Shown here: in pieces, positions 22,070 to 32,811 of the stretch
Layout: every line of letters starts with the position of its first letter
Position numbering within the stretch: the first letter of the stretch is position 1
Origin: Micractinium sp. NFX-FRZ
Lineage: Eukaryota; Chlorophyta; Trebouxiophyceae; Chlorellales; Chlorellaceae
Assembly: GCA_029339195.1 (NCBI GenBank)
Contig: JAPTJF010000170.1
Coordinates: 53,681-117,680, forward strand
DNA: 64,000 bases
Direction of reading: 5' to 3'
Notes under the pieces: model-generated
Databases searched by the model: none
The model's input: only the letters and a program-made list of their open reading frames with translations
What the model was told of the DNA's origin: nothing
Translations under genes and position numbers: made by a program

Positions 22070-24256
22070 TCACGCCGCGCCGCCCGCCGCCTCCACATCC
22101 TGCTCCTCCGCACCCTCGCCGCCGGCAGCACCGGGGTCGCTTGCAGGGGGCAGGGCGCTGGCAGCCACTGCTTTCTTCAGCCCCAGGCGCTCCTCCAGGG
22201 CCTTTGCTCCGCGCTCCCGCCTGCGGGCTGCATCTCCGGCATCGCTGCCAGGCAGGGCGCCCCCACCCATGCCATAGTTCCACGCCGCCTGCTGCTGCTG
22301 GCTGGCGGCAGCGCTGCCCAGCCCGGTGACGCGGGTGCAGGCGCCTGCTGCGCGGTCCACCGGCGGCTGTAGCAGCTGCGGGAAGAAGGAAGCCAGGCGG
22401 AACTCTTCGGAGAGATCGCCCCTGCATTGGGTGGCAGGCGGGTGGGAGGGGGAGGGGAGGGGGGTGTACGTGCTCAGGACGGGCCAGGAATGGGCTTAAA
22501 GTAGGGCCAGGGGAAGGGGTCACGAGGTGGGCCTCGTGGCACGAGATGCAGGCATATGGATCAGGATGGCAGACAGACCACATGCACAGATGCACACATG
22601 CTGGCACACACGTGCAGGAGGGAGAGCGTAGACGAGGAGCGGGCGGCCCGGCGGTGACGCCACCACGACACAGCACACCACCACACAGCCCCGCCCAGCA
22701 GACACAGCACACCACTCACAGCCCAGCCCAGCCCAGGCCTGCCCTGCCCTCAAGTCCTGCCCACCTGACTCCGTTGCGGGTCTGCACAAAGCGCAGGTAG
22801 GCCCAGGCCAGGTATGTGCCAAACAAAGTGAAGGGGAGCACACGGACGGCGCCGCCCAGCACCAGGGACCCGCCCGCCATGGCCGCCACATACAGGCCCG
22901 GCAGGTGCTGCACAGAACAGCGGGGAGGGGCGGGCAGGCAGCATAGGGTGGGCGGGTGGGCAGGTGTGCGGCAACAGAGGGCTAGCAGAAGGTGGGGTCG
23001 CACCTTCAGATGCGCATGGGTGGGCGGCAGTCGGGTGCAGGTGGCTGACGGAGCTGTGTGGTGGCTGTGCAGGTGTTGGACAGCGCACCTGTGCCGTCGA
23101 CTTAGGCATGCAGCCCCCCAACAGAGCACCTTGAGCACCAGGCCAGGAACCGCCTGCCTTGCCACACCCACCCTCCCCTGCCCTCCGTGTCTACCGCAAA
23201 CCGCACCTTTGCCCGGAACTTGAGCGCGCCCCCCAGCAGGGCGACTTCATTGTCTGGAATGAGCTGCTTCACCGCCACCAGCAAGGCGGCCGCCCCCGCC
23301 TCAAAGCCGCCCATGGGGCGGAACAGCACGTCCCCCGCGTGGTCTGCCTCGGGGGAAGACTTCTCGGCGGTCAGGGTGGCGTAGTACAGGATCGTGACGA
23401 CCTGGAGTGCGGAAGGTGAGGTCGAGAAGCGCGCGGAGTGTGTGGGGGGTGGGGAGCGGGGCAGGAGGAGGGGGCGACAGCCGTCATACAAGCAGGGGTC
23501 GGGTGCACCTGCGCTGAAGGCGAGCGGCTGGTTGCCGCGTGCAGATACGCTCTAATGTCGTCACGAAGCAAAACAGGGGCGAGGGGCGAGGAAGGGGGCC
23601 GAGGTGCAGCAGTCACGAGAGCAGGGCAGCTGCGCAGGGGCGTAGAGGGGCCGGGCTCTGGGATGCCAGCGTGCAGCCCTGCTCGTCGTGGCACTGGCTT
23701 TGCATGCAGGGCAGAGGGCCCGGACACAGGACATGCAGCCGCAGAAGTGACAAGCACAGCAGTACAGGCAGCGCGCAGCCCTAGCCAACGCACCGCCACG
23801 GTGCAGAAGCTAGCACCCACGATTGCAAAGGCCAGGGTCTTGATCAGCTCACGGCCGCCATAGATTGGCTCCACAATGCGTAACAAGAACAGCACGGCCA
23901 CCGCGTAGGCCAGCGCCTGCACAGCAGAACACGGCACAAGGGACGACAAAGGAGGTGGGCCGGCGGCGGCCCAGCTGCCGTCTCCCGCCCCGGTGAGCAG
24001 GTTGGAAGGCCTCCCCGTCGGCATCCCAAACTGGTCCGTATCCTTTCGGACTCACGCTGACGATGCTGTCATTCAGAAAGGCGCAGGTGAGAAGGGTCCA
24101 CGGGCGAGGCACCGTTCGTGCGGGGATGAGGTCCAGCGAGGCTTTGAGCGCGGGTCCCAAGTTTTTCAGCTGGCAGGCGGCTCCCCCAACCGCCAGTGCG
24201 CCGCTGAGCGCCTTAGACAGCGTCGAAAACTCGCCCAAACTCGCCAGAGCCGCCAT
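22070..24256 (-). CDS. TMEM115: TMEM115/DUF1751 family rhomboid-like membrane protein
   Basis: The family is Golgi-resident, with a rhomboid-like fold but no protease activity, and is linked to retrograde traffic; function here is inferred. Exons: 24256-24056, 23916-23794, 23401-23207, 22907-22765 and 22421-22070, 1014 nt in frame, 337 aa, normal for the family. Seen: an N-terminal hydrophobic region; the family-like PRPWTLLTCAFLND; a membrane segment followed by VEPIYGGRELIK; further membrane segments (FAIVGASFCTVAV, FEAGAAALLVAV, and VLPFTLFGTYLAWAYLRF with QTRNG after it); GDLSEEF; and a soluble Gly/Ala-rich tail. No catalytic GxSG/His pair of active rhomboids is visible. An upstream in-frame ATG at 24400 would add 48 residues; I chose 24256 because MAALASLGEFSTLSKAL resembles the family N-terminus. 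Confidence 0.9.
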
Positions 24257-25335
24257 TGCTGCTCGCTTGGCTTTGGCGGGAAGGCTTGACGATCGGAAGC
24301 GACCGATGCGTGCAGCAGACGTGCGCCGCCAGCAGGTTGGACCAGGTTCAGGCGGCAGGTCATTCAAAGCGGCCGAGGCAATGCCGCCGGCGGCCGCCAT
24401 GAATGGCCATGGTATGGCATGGCGTCCTCATAGTTCGTTGCCCTCTTACAACACATCTGTCGGCCTGTTACTTACACTAAAGCAACAGACATACAGAGCA
24501 CAGGCTCGCTAGGGCTGAGGGCTGGCCGGCAGCAAAGAAAGCAAGCACCAAAGGGCAGCGCTGGGGGGGTATCATGAGATCATGAGCGCGCGGCGACGCA
24601 AGGGGAGGTTGCCAACCTCAATGAGCAAGGCAGAAAGCAGAAAAGGAGAGGGCGGGTGCTGCATTGGGGCGAATTCATGTCCTGCAAGGCCAGCAGATAG
24701 TATGGTGCGGATTGGTTCTGAAAAAGGGTGGGTACAAGGCAGGTTTCTAGTCCAGGGTGGCACAAAGCGCCGCTGTGCGCATGGCGGGCGCCCGCGCTAG
24801 AGGTTCAACGTTGGGTTGTGTGGGGAGGGCGGGCCACGTGGGCATGCGCACGGGCTGGGCGGCGTATGAAAATGGACGCCGGTTGTTGGCGTTGCAGGGC
24901 AGGGGACGCTGGGAGGGAGACAAAATTGGAGGGTGCGGGTGCTCGGTTCAGACCGAGGCGAGCCAAAACTGGTGCAGGAACGGGAGTGGATTTGCCTTGC
25001 CTGCCCACCCTGCATGGCGAAGAAACCCCCACTGGAGGGTTTGAGTTGGCAAAATAAACAGCCGTGCAGAGGTGCAGTGGGGAGGAGCAAACCACATGCC
25101 AGACGTATTGTGGATGCACGGGACTTGGAGAGCAAACTGAGCAGTTTCAAAGCCTGCTCAGGTTTGGCTGAAATGGAAACGGCAATCTGGTGTTGAGCAG
25201 CGTGGGCGCCGGCAGGCGGCAGCCACAACACCTATTGCGTGGCAGCCCAGCGGGCGTGAAACGGCGCCTTGCTGCCACGACAACCAGCGCTCGGGCAACT
25301 GCCAGCGTGGCCCACCAGCCTCACTGCCGAGCTGC
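24257..25335. other. Intergenic, no gene seen
   Basis: This holds the promoter of the TMEM115-like gene and the 3' flank of the methyltransferase gene. TGTAA occurs on the minus strand at 24450-24446 and 24476-24472, far (~860 nt) from the methyltransferase stop. Open frames here have no splice or family support. Confidence 0.4.
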
Positions 25336-28300
25336 TCATACCCCGAACAGCGACTGCTGGTGTGCCGGCTTGATGACCGGGCGGTTGGGGTCCACCTCAC
25401 CCTCCCCGTCCTGCACAGAAGCAAACAAAGCAAGGGGGGCAAATGAGGCAGGGCAGGGCAGGGCAGGGCGGGGCCAACGGGAGGGTTGCGCGCCAACCCT
25501 GGCGCACCCCACTGCGTGCAAGGCACCGACCCTCCATGGGCCCTGACCCACCCCTCTAACCTCCACCTAGCCTGCTCCAGCACGTGCTCCTTGGTCGCCC
25601 CTCCCAGCCACACCCCACCAAGCCCACTCCCCCTACACACATCCCATATCAACACTGCCTTGACTGCTGGCACCACCTTGCACCTTGCAGCTTACTTGCA
25701 ACCCTGGCCTCACCTTCTCCAGCACATGCACCGCGGTCTCCAGCGCCAGCCAGACCCCCCTACACCCACTTGAAAACTGCCTTCACGATGAACCATCGCC
25801 CCCCAAGGTTACACCCTCACCTTCTCCAGCACATACACCTTGGTCTCCAGCGCCAGCTCAAACGGCTGCCGCCCAAAGCGCGCCTCCACCAGCGCGCGCA
25901 CATCGTTGTTGAACGCCTTGCGCTCGGAGCCTGCACAGGGAGGTGGCGGGCTTGTGAGGGTCAACGGTGGGGGGCTGTTTGTTGTTCATAGCATGCATCC
26001 GTGGGATGCAGGGACGCGGCTCAGCCACACACGAGCCGCCTTCGCTCAACCCGCCCCCCAAGCATCTCTCAAGTGCCGCACACCCTTCCCCCAGAGCCTC
26101 TCCCGGCCTGCTGCACTCACCCCGCAGGTGCGAGCGCACAAAGGACATGCAGTCCAGTATGTCGAGCAGCGTCACCGCGCTCTGCATGCGCATGGGGTTG
26201 GGGTGCACCCCATACTCTGCCAGCTTGAAGCGCCCGCCTGCATGGGACGGGAGGCGGCGACGCAAACATGTGTTACAGCATACGCTGCTTTCAGTTGATG
26301 GTGAGGCAGTTGCCAGTGCGGCACAGACGCCGGCCTCCGCCAGCTTGAAGCGCCCGCCTGCACGTCCTGAGAGGAGGAGGGGTGGCACACATCTGTTTTG
26401 GGTTGTGTGGTACAGCAGTTGTGTGTGTGCAGTACGGCACGGATGCCAGCTTGAGGCTACCGCCTGCACATGAAGACTAGGCGGCACAGACATGTGTTGC
26501 AGCACTTCAAGCAGGGAATCGCACACCTGTCACCGCATGTGCCTGTTGGATTGGTGGTGGGTTGGCGATACGGCAATCGACAGTGCGGGACACGCGCTGC
26601 ACCCGACAGCTCGGCAGGCAGGCAGGCAGGCAAGCAGAGGCAGGCAGGCGGGCAAGGCGCGCATCAGTGTAAGAGATGCTGGAGGCGCACCGTGCTCCAG
26701 CGTGTCCTTCCATTGGTCCACGTCCCGCTGCTTCTGGTGGCGGCTGTGCAGGGCGGGAGGCGGGGGCAGGGCGGCGAGCAGTTCAGGCACACCGGGCAAG
26801 CGAGGAAGACGGGGGAAGGCAAGCCGGCCCAGCATGAGGCAACCACAGCATGGCTCCCCTCGTGGGAGGCAGCTCGCCCTGCCGGCCAGCCAAGGAAGCC
26901 GCCGGCAGTGCTGAGAACAGGCAGGCCAGACAGCAGGCCTTTCCCCCGTGTGATCCAGTTGCACGCCTGCTAGACTGCAAGCCCCGACAAGCCAGCCAGC
27001 TGGCCGGACGGCAAGCAAGGCAGGCTCCGGCAGCGAGCCCAGCCAGCCAACACCAGCAGGGCCCCTCACATGTGGCTGGCGGTTGCATGGCAAGGCAGGC
27101 AAGGCGGCAGCAGCAGGGTCCCTCCCGTGTGCTTGGGAGTTGCATGGCAAGGCGAGGCAGGCAAGCGCAGGCAAGGCAGCAGCAGCGGGGGGCCTCACTT
27201 GTAGTTGGGGTTGTATGCCTCGAAGAGCTCCTCCAGGTTTGAGATGAAGGGGTCGCTCAGGTCCCTGCAGCGGTGGGAAGGGCAGGACAAATGAGGGTGC
27301 GGAGAACATGAGCTCCATCTGCTATCGCGTGATGGGAAGCTGAGGGGCGGCGCCAGGCAGGTGTGAGAAGAAGGGGTCGTTTAGATTCCTGACAGTGACA
27401 AACGATGAGTGGTAGGGGGGAGGCAGGGTCGCAAGCGAGGCGGAGACATATAAGGAGGGAGGGAGGCACCCAAGAGGATGGGTGGGCGGCGCAGGTGTGC
27501 GAGATGAAGGGGTCTGTCAGGCTGTTGAAGGGAGGAGTGCGGGGCACGTGCACAGCTTGGCGGAGTGGTGAGGTGAGGCAGGGATGCGGGGCAGCACAGC
27601 ACGGCACAGCACAGCACAGCGTAAAGTGCCGTGAAACCAGGTACCGGTTCCCAGGCCCCTCGCGCCCCTGCATGCATGCACCCCACACCACCGCACCGCC
27701 GCCCACCCACCTGTCGTTCCAGGCCGCAATCAGCTTGCCGTGCGGCTTCAGCAGGCGGTGGGCCTCGTCCAGCGCCCGCGGCGTGTCCACCAGGTGCAGG
27801 CCGTGCAGGAAGGTGACCTGTGGGAGGGTTGAAAGGAATACAGTTGGGAGGTATGGGCCTTGTTGGGTGGAACAGTCGAGGGCAGCGCAGTGTCCACCAG
27901 GTGCGTAGCCAGGCTTCACACAAACATGCATGCCATTGGGGCAGACAGCAAAGCCTCACCAGGCCTGCGGTGGTGCTCTGCAGAAGGACCTTTGCCACCC
28001 CGGCTTGTCACAAAGCCTACCCAAGCGCAACAGTATATGATGACACCTGCAGTACAGTATGGCGGTACAACACCGCCTCACCAGGTCTGCGGTGGTGTCC
28101 TGCAGCAGGCTCTTCTCCACCTTCGCCGTCACCAGCTCGATGTGGGCGCCGTGCGCCTGCAGGGCGTGTGTGTGTGTGTGTGGAGAGGGGGACGCAGGGA
28201 GGAACCGGGGGGCTGTGGGGTGCCAGGGGAGTGGAACATGCAGAGCCACGCAAGCGGCAGCTGCGGCCGCAACGCACACGCAGCTTTGGCCGTTCATACA

Positions 28301-29890
28301 TCTGCCACCTGGCTCCCTGGCGCAACTTGCTCGGCCTCTGCCTGCCGTGCCCCATGCGCCATACCAAGTGCCCCACTCAAACTGAGCTGCGTGCCGCTGC
28401 TGCATGAGAGGGGGCCCCACCTGTGCAAAGCGGAAGGTGCGGGCGAGCAGCATGGGGTCCGCCTCCACACCCACCACATGGAACCCCCTGCAGGCGATAA
28501 GAAGAAAGGAAAGAAACTTTGTCACCACATGGGATCAACGCGTTGGCATGACAGGAAAGCAGTGTGTCCGCCACATGACCCCCGCTGCTGGCAGGACAGA
28601 GGCCAGCATGCCCCAGCTGCTGGTTTAGTAGTGCTAGATTGGAGATTTTGTAGGGCTAGGCCCCCACCAAAGGGCACACCCTGGCACCCCCCCTATCCCA
28701 CGGGGCTGCCCTCGGTTGCAACCCACTCCAAATCCAAGCATCCGCGCTCGCAATAATCCTTCCCCACTTCACTGCCCATCAACCAATCCACGCACGCCCA
28801 CCCGCCGCGGGCTGCGCACCCGGCCCCACAACGCCTGCCAGCCAGCTCTGCCAGTTAGATTTATGCCCCGCCCCGCCCACCTGCGCGCCAGCTCCACCCC
28901 TCCGCGCCCCTCCGCTCCGATTGCAATGTCAACGCACACCGGGCGGGTGCGCCGCCGGTCGGGGAAGAGGCCTTCCACCTTCTCCCACAGCGCCGATGGG
29001 TAGGTGTTGCTGCGGGCCGGGAGGCGGGCGGGCAGAGCAGACGCTTGCTGGACGCCCACCGACAGGCGGCGACAATGGGAAGCGAAATGCGGCGCTCACA
29101 CCTAAAGCCATGTGCGCCTTGCAGGTGTCGCGCTTCAAGGAAGATGGGACATCAGCACCGGGCCAGCCATGTGGCCCAGGGCATATACATACTTGCCGGG
29201 CAGTCAATTGAGTGGATGGGCACGCAGGCGGGCAGGCAGGCCCCCCTGTAGGGCGGCTGCACCCACCGGTACTGTGACAGCACGTTGACAAAGCGCTGCG
29301 AGGGGTGGTGGCTCTCGAAAATGGCGTCCTCCCCGTGCCGCGTGGCGGGAGACTCCAGCCGCTCCTCTTGCCGGACTGCAGCGGGGGGGAGGCATGGGCG
29401 GGCCAGGCTGGCAGGTGAATGGACGGGTGCAAGGCTGTGCAAGCGCCGGCGGAGGGGCCAGGGACACAGGCAAGCGAAGGCACAGCGATCAACACATAGT
29501 GGGAAGGCGCAGTGGGGTGCAAGAATGCATGATTGCAAGGGCAAGGGGCGCGGCACGGCGGTCAACAACCCTGCTTCCTCCCACCTGCCCAATGCAGGGG
29601 CGCCCGGAGCAACGCCGCCTCGCATCACCAAGGTTGAGAGGGGTGTGGGAGCCCTCTGCCGGCCCCCAACCCCTGGATAAACACAATCACACACCCGCAC
29701 CTGTGTACCAATCGTCCTGGCGCCGAGCTGCTGGCTGTGCATAGGAGGCCTGCCGTGTGTGGGTGGCGTGGTTGCCGCCAGGGGAGGCAGTGGTGGTGCC
29801 GGCTGCTCGTGCCAGGGAGAGGGACAGAGAGCGCAGCAGCTGCAGCCCGCCTATGCTGAGGGGCGCCAGGCCGCTGCTCGCGGACAACAT
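25336..29890 (-). CDS. Class I SAM-dependent methyltransferase, probably organellar, 365 aa
   Basis: Likely transfers a methyl group from S-adenosylmethionine; the substrate is unknown. Eleven exons: 29890-29701, 29375-29267, 29009-28881, 28487-28421, 28156-28082, 27817-27711, 27264-27199, 26743-26691, 26237-26121, 25930-25821 and 25410-25336, 1098 nt in frame. The N-terminus (MLSASSGLAPLSIGG..LLRSLSLSLARAAG) is Ser/Leu/Arg-rich and looks like a transit peptide. The substrate-side entry motif SQRFVNVLSQYRNTYPSALW and the SAM core follow: VDIAIGAEGRGGVELA (motif I; the first Gly of DxGxG is Ala), VVGVEADPMLL (acidic loop), TFLHGLHLVD, and LKPHGKLIAAWND. It resembles plant Methyltransf_11 proteins. 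Introns 5, 6, 8 and 10 carry partial copies of neighbouring exon ends. The next gene starts 270 bp away on the other strand. Confidence 0.88.
25562..25750 (-). repeat. Two intron echoes of the exon 10 donor end (methyltransferase)
   Basis: Exon 10 ends at 25821 with GGAGACCAAGGTGTATGTGC then TGGAGAAG|GTGAGG. Degenerate copies of the same junction lie in the downstream intron near 25711-25748 (GGAGACCGCGGTGCATGTGC, then TGGAGAAG|GTGAGG) and near 25566-25593. Confidence 0.8.
26325..26472 (-). repeat. Two intron echoes of the exon 9 acceptor end (methyltransferase)
   Basis: Exon 9 starts at 26237 with ATGCAG|GCGGGCGCTTCAAGC. Upstream-intron copies lie at about 26335-26357 (identical through the AG and GGGCGCTTCAAGCTGGC, reading GRFKLAEAGV against GRFKLAEYGV) and about 26445-26466 (GGTAGCCTCAAGCTGGC). 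Confidence 0.85.
27366..27532 (-). repeat. Two intron echoes of the exon 7 acceptor end (methyltransferase)
   Basis: Exon 7 starts DLSDPFISNL. Upstream-intron copies read NLNDPFFSHL (near 27370-27393, AG lost or shifted) and SLTDPFISHT (near 27500-27525). Confidence 0.8.
27880..27992 (-). repeat. Echoes of exon 5 donor end and exon 6 interior (methyltransferase)
   Basis: Near 27953-27990 the minus strand reads VLLQSTTAGL|GTGAGG, copying exon 5's SLLQDTTADL|GTGAGG at 28082. Near 27885-27910 is a copy of the exon 6 stretch GTGTCCACCAGGTGC (plus strand). The two copies lie head to tail in intron 5. Confidence 0.7.
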
Positions 29891-30160
29891 TGGCGCGCGG
29901 TGTAGCTCCGAAACGAAAAGGGTGCTCCGAAACGAAAAGGGTGCTCGAAAGGCGGTGCGAGACCTAAGCTGGTATGGGCCCTGGGGAGCGGCCAACCCTT
30001 TAATGTCACGTGCAGGAAGACGGTAGCTGGCCCAGCTCCTCCCTCTGGCCTCCCAAGAGCTGCGTGCCCACCCTGTCCCGCGTGCTTTGCCATTTGGCCT
30101 GTTTGGCCTGTCGACCTACGTGCCCGCCTAGGCTTGCTGTGCAATTCCAGTGCTCATGAC
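29891..30160. promoter_or_regulatory. Bidirectional promoter interval with 19-bp direct repeat
   Basis: These 270 bp separate two divergent start codons (29890 minus, 30161 plus). GCTCCGAAACGAAAAGGGT is repeated exactly at 29905-29923 and 29924-29942, with a third partial unit after it. Placement suggests a shared control element; no factor can be named. Confidence 0.5.
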
Positions 30161-31321
30161 ATGAGCGGGCAGGGCTGCTGGAGCGGCCTGGTCCGTGTGA
30201 CGTGCAGCACCTCCAGCAGCGCCCCCAGTAGCTCTACGCAACCCCAGGACCCCCAGCAGGGGCCCCGCTCCTCACGAAATGAGGAGGGCACCATACACAC
30301 GACGCAAACAACAAGCTCCAGGAAGCTCTTGGGCCTGTTCGTTCTGAGCAGCACGGATACGCTGACCCAGACCAGCAGACGGAGGATTGGCAGCAGATTC
30401 GAGCTTGAGCGTTGCTATGAGCGGACAGTGATAAGGTGAGGGCAGCCCAGAGCCTGCTGCTCGGTGCCGCCGCCTTCGCTGCCGCCACTGTCGCCGACTG
30501 ATATGAGAGTCTCTGTGCTGCCAAGCACGCACTGTGCTTCGGCGGCAGCGCTCCTGCAGCCCGCACACGAACGCTGTTCACATTGGCAGCACCACCAGCT
30601 GCTGAGCCCTCCGCCTGCGACGCTGAAACACTAGAACAAAACGCGCCGCACGCCCCTTGCGCCGCCCCGCAGGCGCACCGCGCGGCGCGGCCGCGTGGTG
30701 CTGGAGGAAGCACAAGAGCGCACGACTGTGGTGGACCATCTGGGTCGGGTGCACAGCGCTCAGGTCAGCACCCACGTCGGCGGCAAGCTCGTGCGGGAGG
30801 CAGCGGCGCTCTACATCCCTGCAGGCGTCTCCGGCAAAGCGGTGCAGGGCAGCCAAGCGGCGGGCATGCCGGTAGGCCTGTCAAGCGCGCTGCTCGCAGG
30901 TCTGGTGGGCCTGGGAGGCAGCAGCGGCGTGAATGGCAGCAGCAGCAGCGGCAGCTTGGCAACCGCAGCAGTGCCCTCCCGAGCGGTGGGGTACGTGTAT
31001 GCTGACGGGGCGGCCACCTGGGGCGTCATTTCGGACCCCGCTGCCCTGGGCCTGCCCCTCCAAAGCGCTGTGACGCGCGCTGTGCTGGAGCGCGTAAATC
31101 ACCCGCCCTGGCAGAAGGCTCCCACAGAGCTGGGGCAGCCGCCGGCAAAGCAGCAGCAGCGGCAGCAGCAGCAGCGCAGCCAAGCGCAGCAGGCACAGAC
31201 ACCGCTGCAGCAGCAGCAGGTCAAGCAGCAGCAGCAGCAGCAGCGGCAGCAGCCGGTAAAGCAGCCGGCGTTGCAGGATCAGCCACCCCTGGCAGCCAGC
31301 CTAACCAGCGTGGCCAGTTGA
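30161..31321 (+). CDS. Unknown protein, 307 aa, with Gln-rich C-terminal tail
   Basis: Not recognised. Two exons, 30161-30435 and 30673-31321, are joined by a phase-2 GT-AG intron, giving 924 nt in frame. The N-terminal exon is Ser/Thr/Arg-rich. Exon 2 begins RTARRGRVVLEEAQERTTVVDHLG and holds a mixed alpha/beta-looking segment (HVGGKLVREAAALYIPAG; YVYADGAATWGVISDPAALG), then a long Gln-rich low-complexity tail ending LTSVAS. The start is the first ATG after the in-frame open stretch begins. Its upstream region is shared with the divergent methyltransferase gene. A TGTAA at 32333-32337 would give a ~1 kb 3' UTR that includes the pyrimidine tract. Confidence 0.7.
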
Positions 31322-31489
31322 TGTGTGTGCAGTCGTAGCAGCTGCGCTGTCGATCAGGCGGAGCTGCAGCCCTGATCAGACGTTGGAACAGTAGACGTTG
31401 GAACTGACGCACCCTTTTCTCCCCCTCCCATCCATCGGGGTATGTATTGTAGCCCCCAGCGCCTCCCCTGGCTGTGCGCCGTGCTAGAA

Positions 31490-32240
31490 CGGAGCTCTTA
31501 AGCTGCTCCTCCTTGCCCCCTCTTCTCACCTTGCCTCCTCCTGATGTTTCAGCCTGCGCCTTGCACTGCCTCCGCCTGCCCTCACTCAAGCCTGCGCTGC
31601 CCCACGCTGCTCTCTCCCATCTGTTATTCCTCTCCTCCCAACCGGCGTACTCAGAAGATGCACGCTGCCACCTGTCCTCGATGCCCCTGCACCCCCCTCC
31701 CTTCACGTCTTCTTTTCTTCCTCCCTCTCCACCCGCGTGTGCCCCGCTCTCTCCTCCCGCTCTCCATGCCCCAGTCACTCTCCCTTCCCGTTCTCCATCC
31801 CCCCAGTCGACCTCTCCCCCGCCTGCACTCGCCCTCCGAACCCCTCTCTTTCCGCTCTTCAACCCCGGCCCTCCTCCCCACCCCAAGGCCTCCCTGTTAC
31901 CTCCCCTCCCCCACGGCTGCCTCCTGTTCCCACGTCCGCCCTCCACCCTCTCTGCACCCAACCTCTCCCGTCCCCCTGCTCTCTTTCTTTACTCCCTACG
32001 TCCACCCCGCCTTCCCCGCACCCCGGGGCTCTCCTCCCCTCCCCCTCCCCATTCCCGCTCCCCACTCCTCAGGTACCCTGCGTGCGTTGCCTTCTGCAGC
32101 CCTTCCCCTCATCACAGCATGTTACCCGTCACCTCCACCCCACCCTTCGCCCGCAGCCCCTCCTCTACCCCTGTTGTCTCCTTGAACGACTGTGTGTTCC
32201 CATGCCGGTGTGTCCCCATGCCCGACCTGCCTGTGCAATC
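31490..32240 (+). repeat. ~0.75 kb strand-asymmetric C/T-rich tract
   Basis: The plus strand here is overwhelmingly C and T, with only scattered purines (for example CCTCCCTCTCCACCC-type words), and so is polypurine on the minus strand. It follows the stop of the 30161-31321 gene and precedes a TGTAA, so it may be transcribed as 3' UTR. The 282-codon Ser/Pro open frame across it is a composition artefact. Confidence 0.8.
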
Positions 32241-32811
32241 AACTAGATTCCCCTGGTACAGCACACTCCGTGACGATGATGACGCTGCACACTCATGCCC
32301 TGTTGCTCAACGCCCCTACTAGGATAGTATCGTGTAAGCCGTAGTATCCTACTGATGGCTTGCTGCCGGTGATTGATACAAGGGCACACGCGCTGGGCAG
32401 AGGTAACAAGCAAAACAAGGGCAGGAGCTGGCGAAGCGGGCTGCACGTGCGCAAGCATGGGAGAGGGGGCATAGGAATAGAAAGGGGAGGTGCACGGTGG
32501 TACAAGCAAGGTCTCGAAAGTGTGTCAGCCCCCAAAACCAGTCGGGTCTAGGGGGCATCTGGTAGTAAAGGCAGGAAGGAGGACGACTGAAGTTCTGCCT
32601 TGGCCTGGCCACGTGCGTGCCAAAGCGCGCATGCCTGCGTGCCCGCTGGTGGGCGGAAGCCCGGCGGGCACCCCACGCCGCAGGCACAGCAGCCGGCACG
32701 GGGGAGCCGCCCCGCCCTGCGGGCCCGAGGCGCCGCTACTGCGTGCATGCTGCACACTGGATCGAGCCTGGGGAGAAAGAGCCAGACCAATGTAGCAGCG
32801 GCAGCAGCGGA

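Noticed and set aside
31474..32322. 282-codon Ser/Pro-rich plus-strand open frame
   Set aside because: It lies in the pyrimidine tract, where stop codons are rare for compositional reasons; no conserved pattern.
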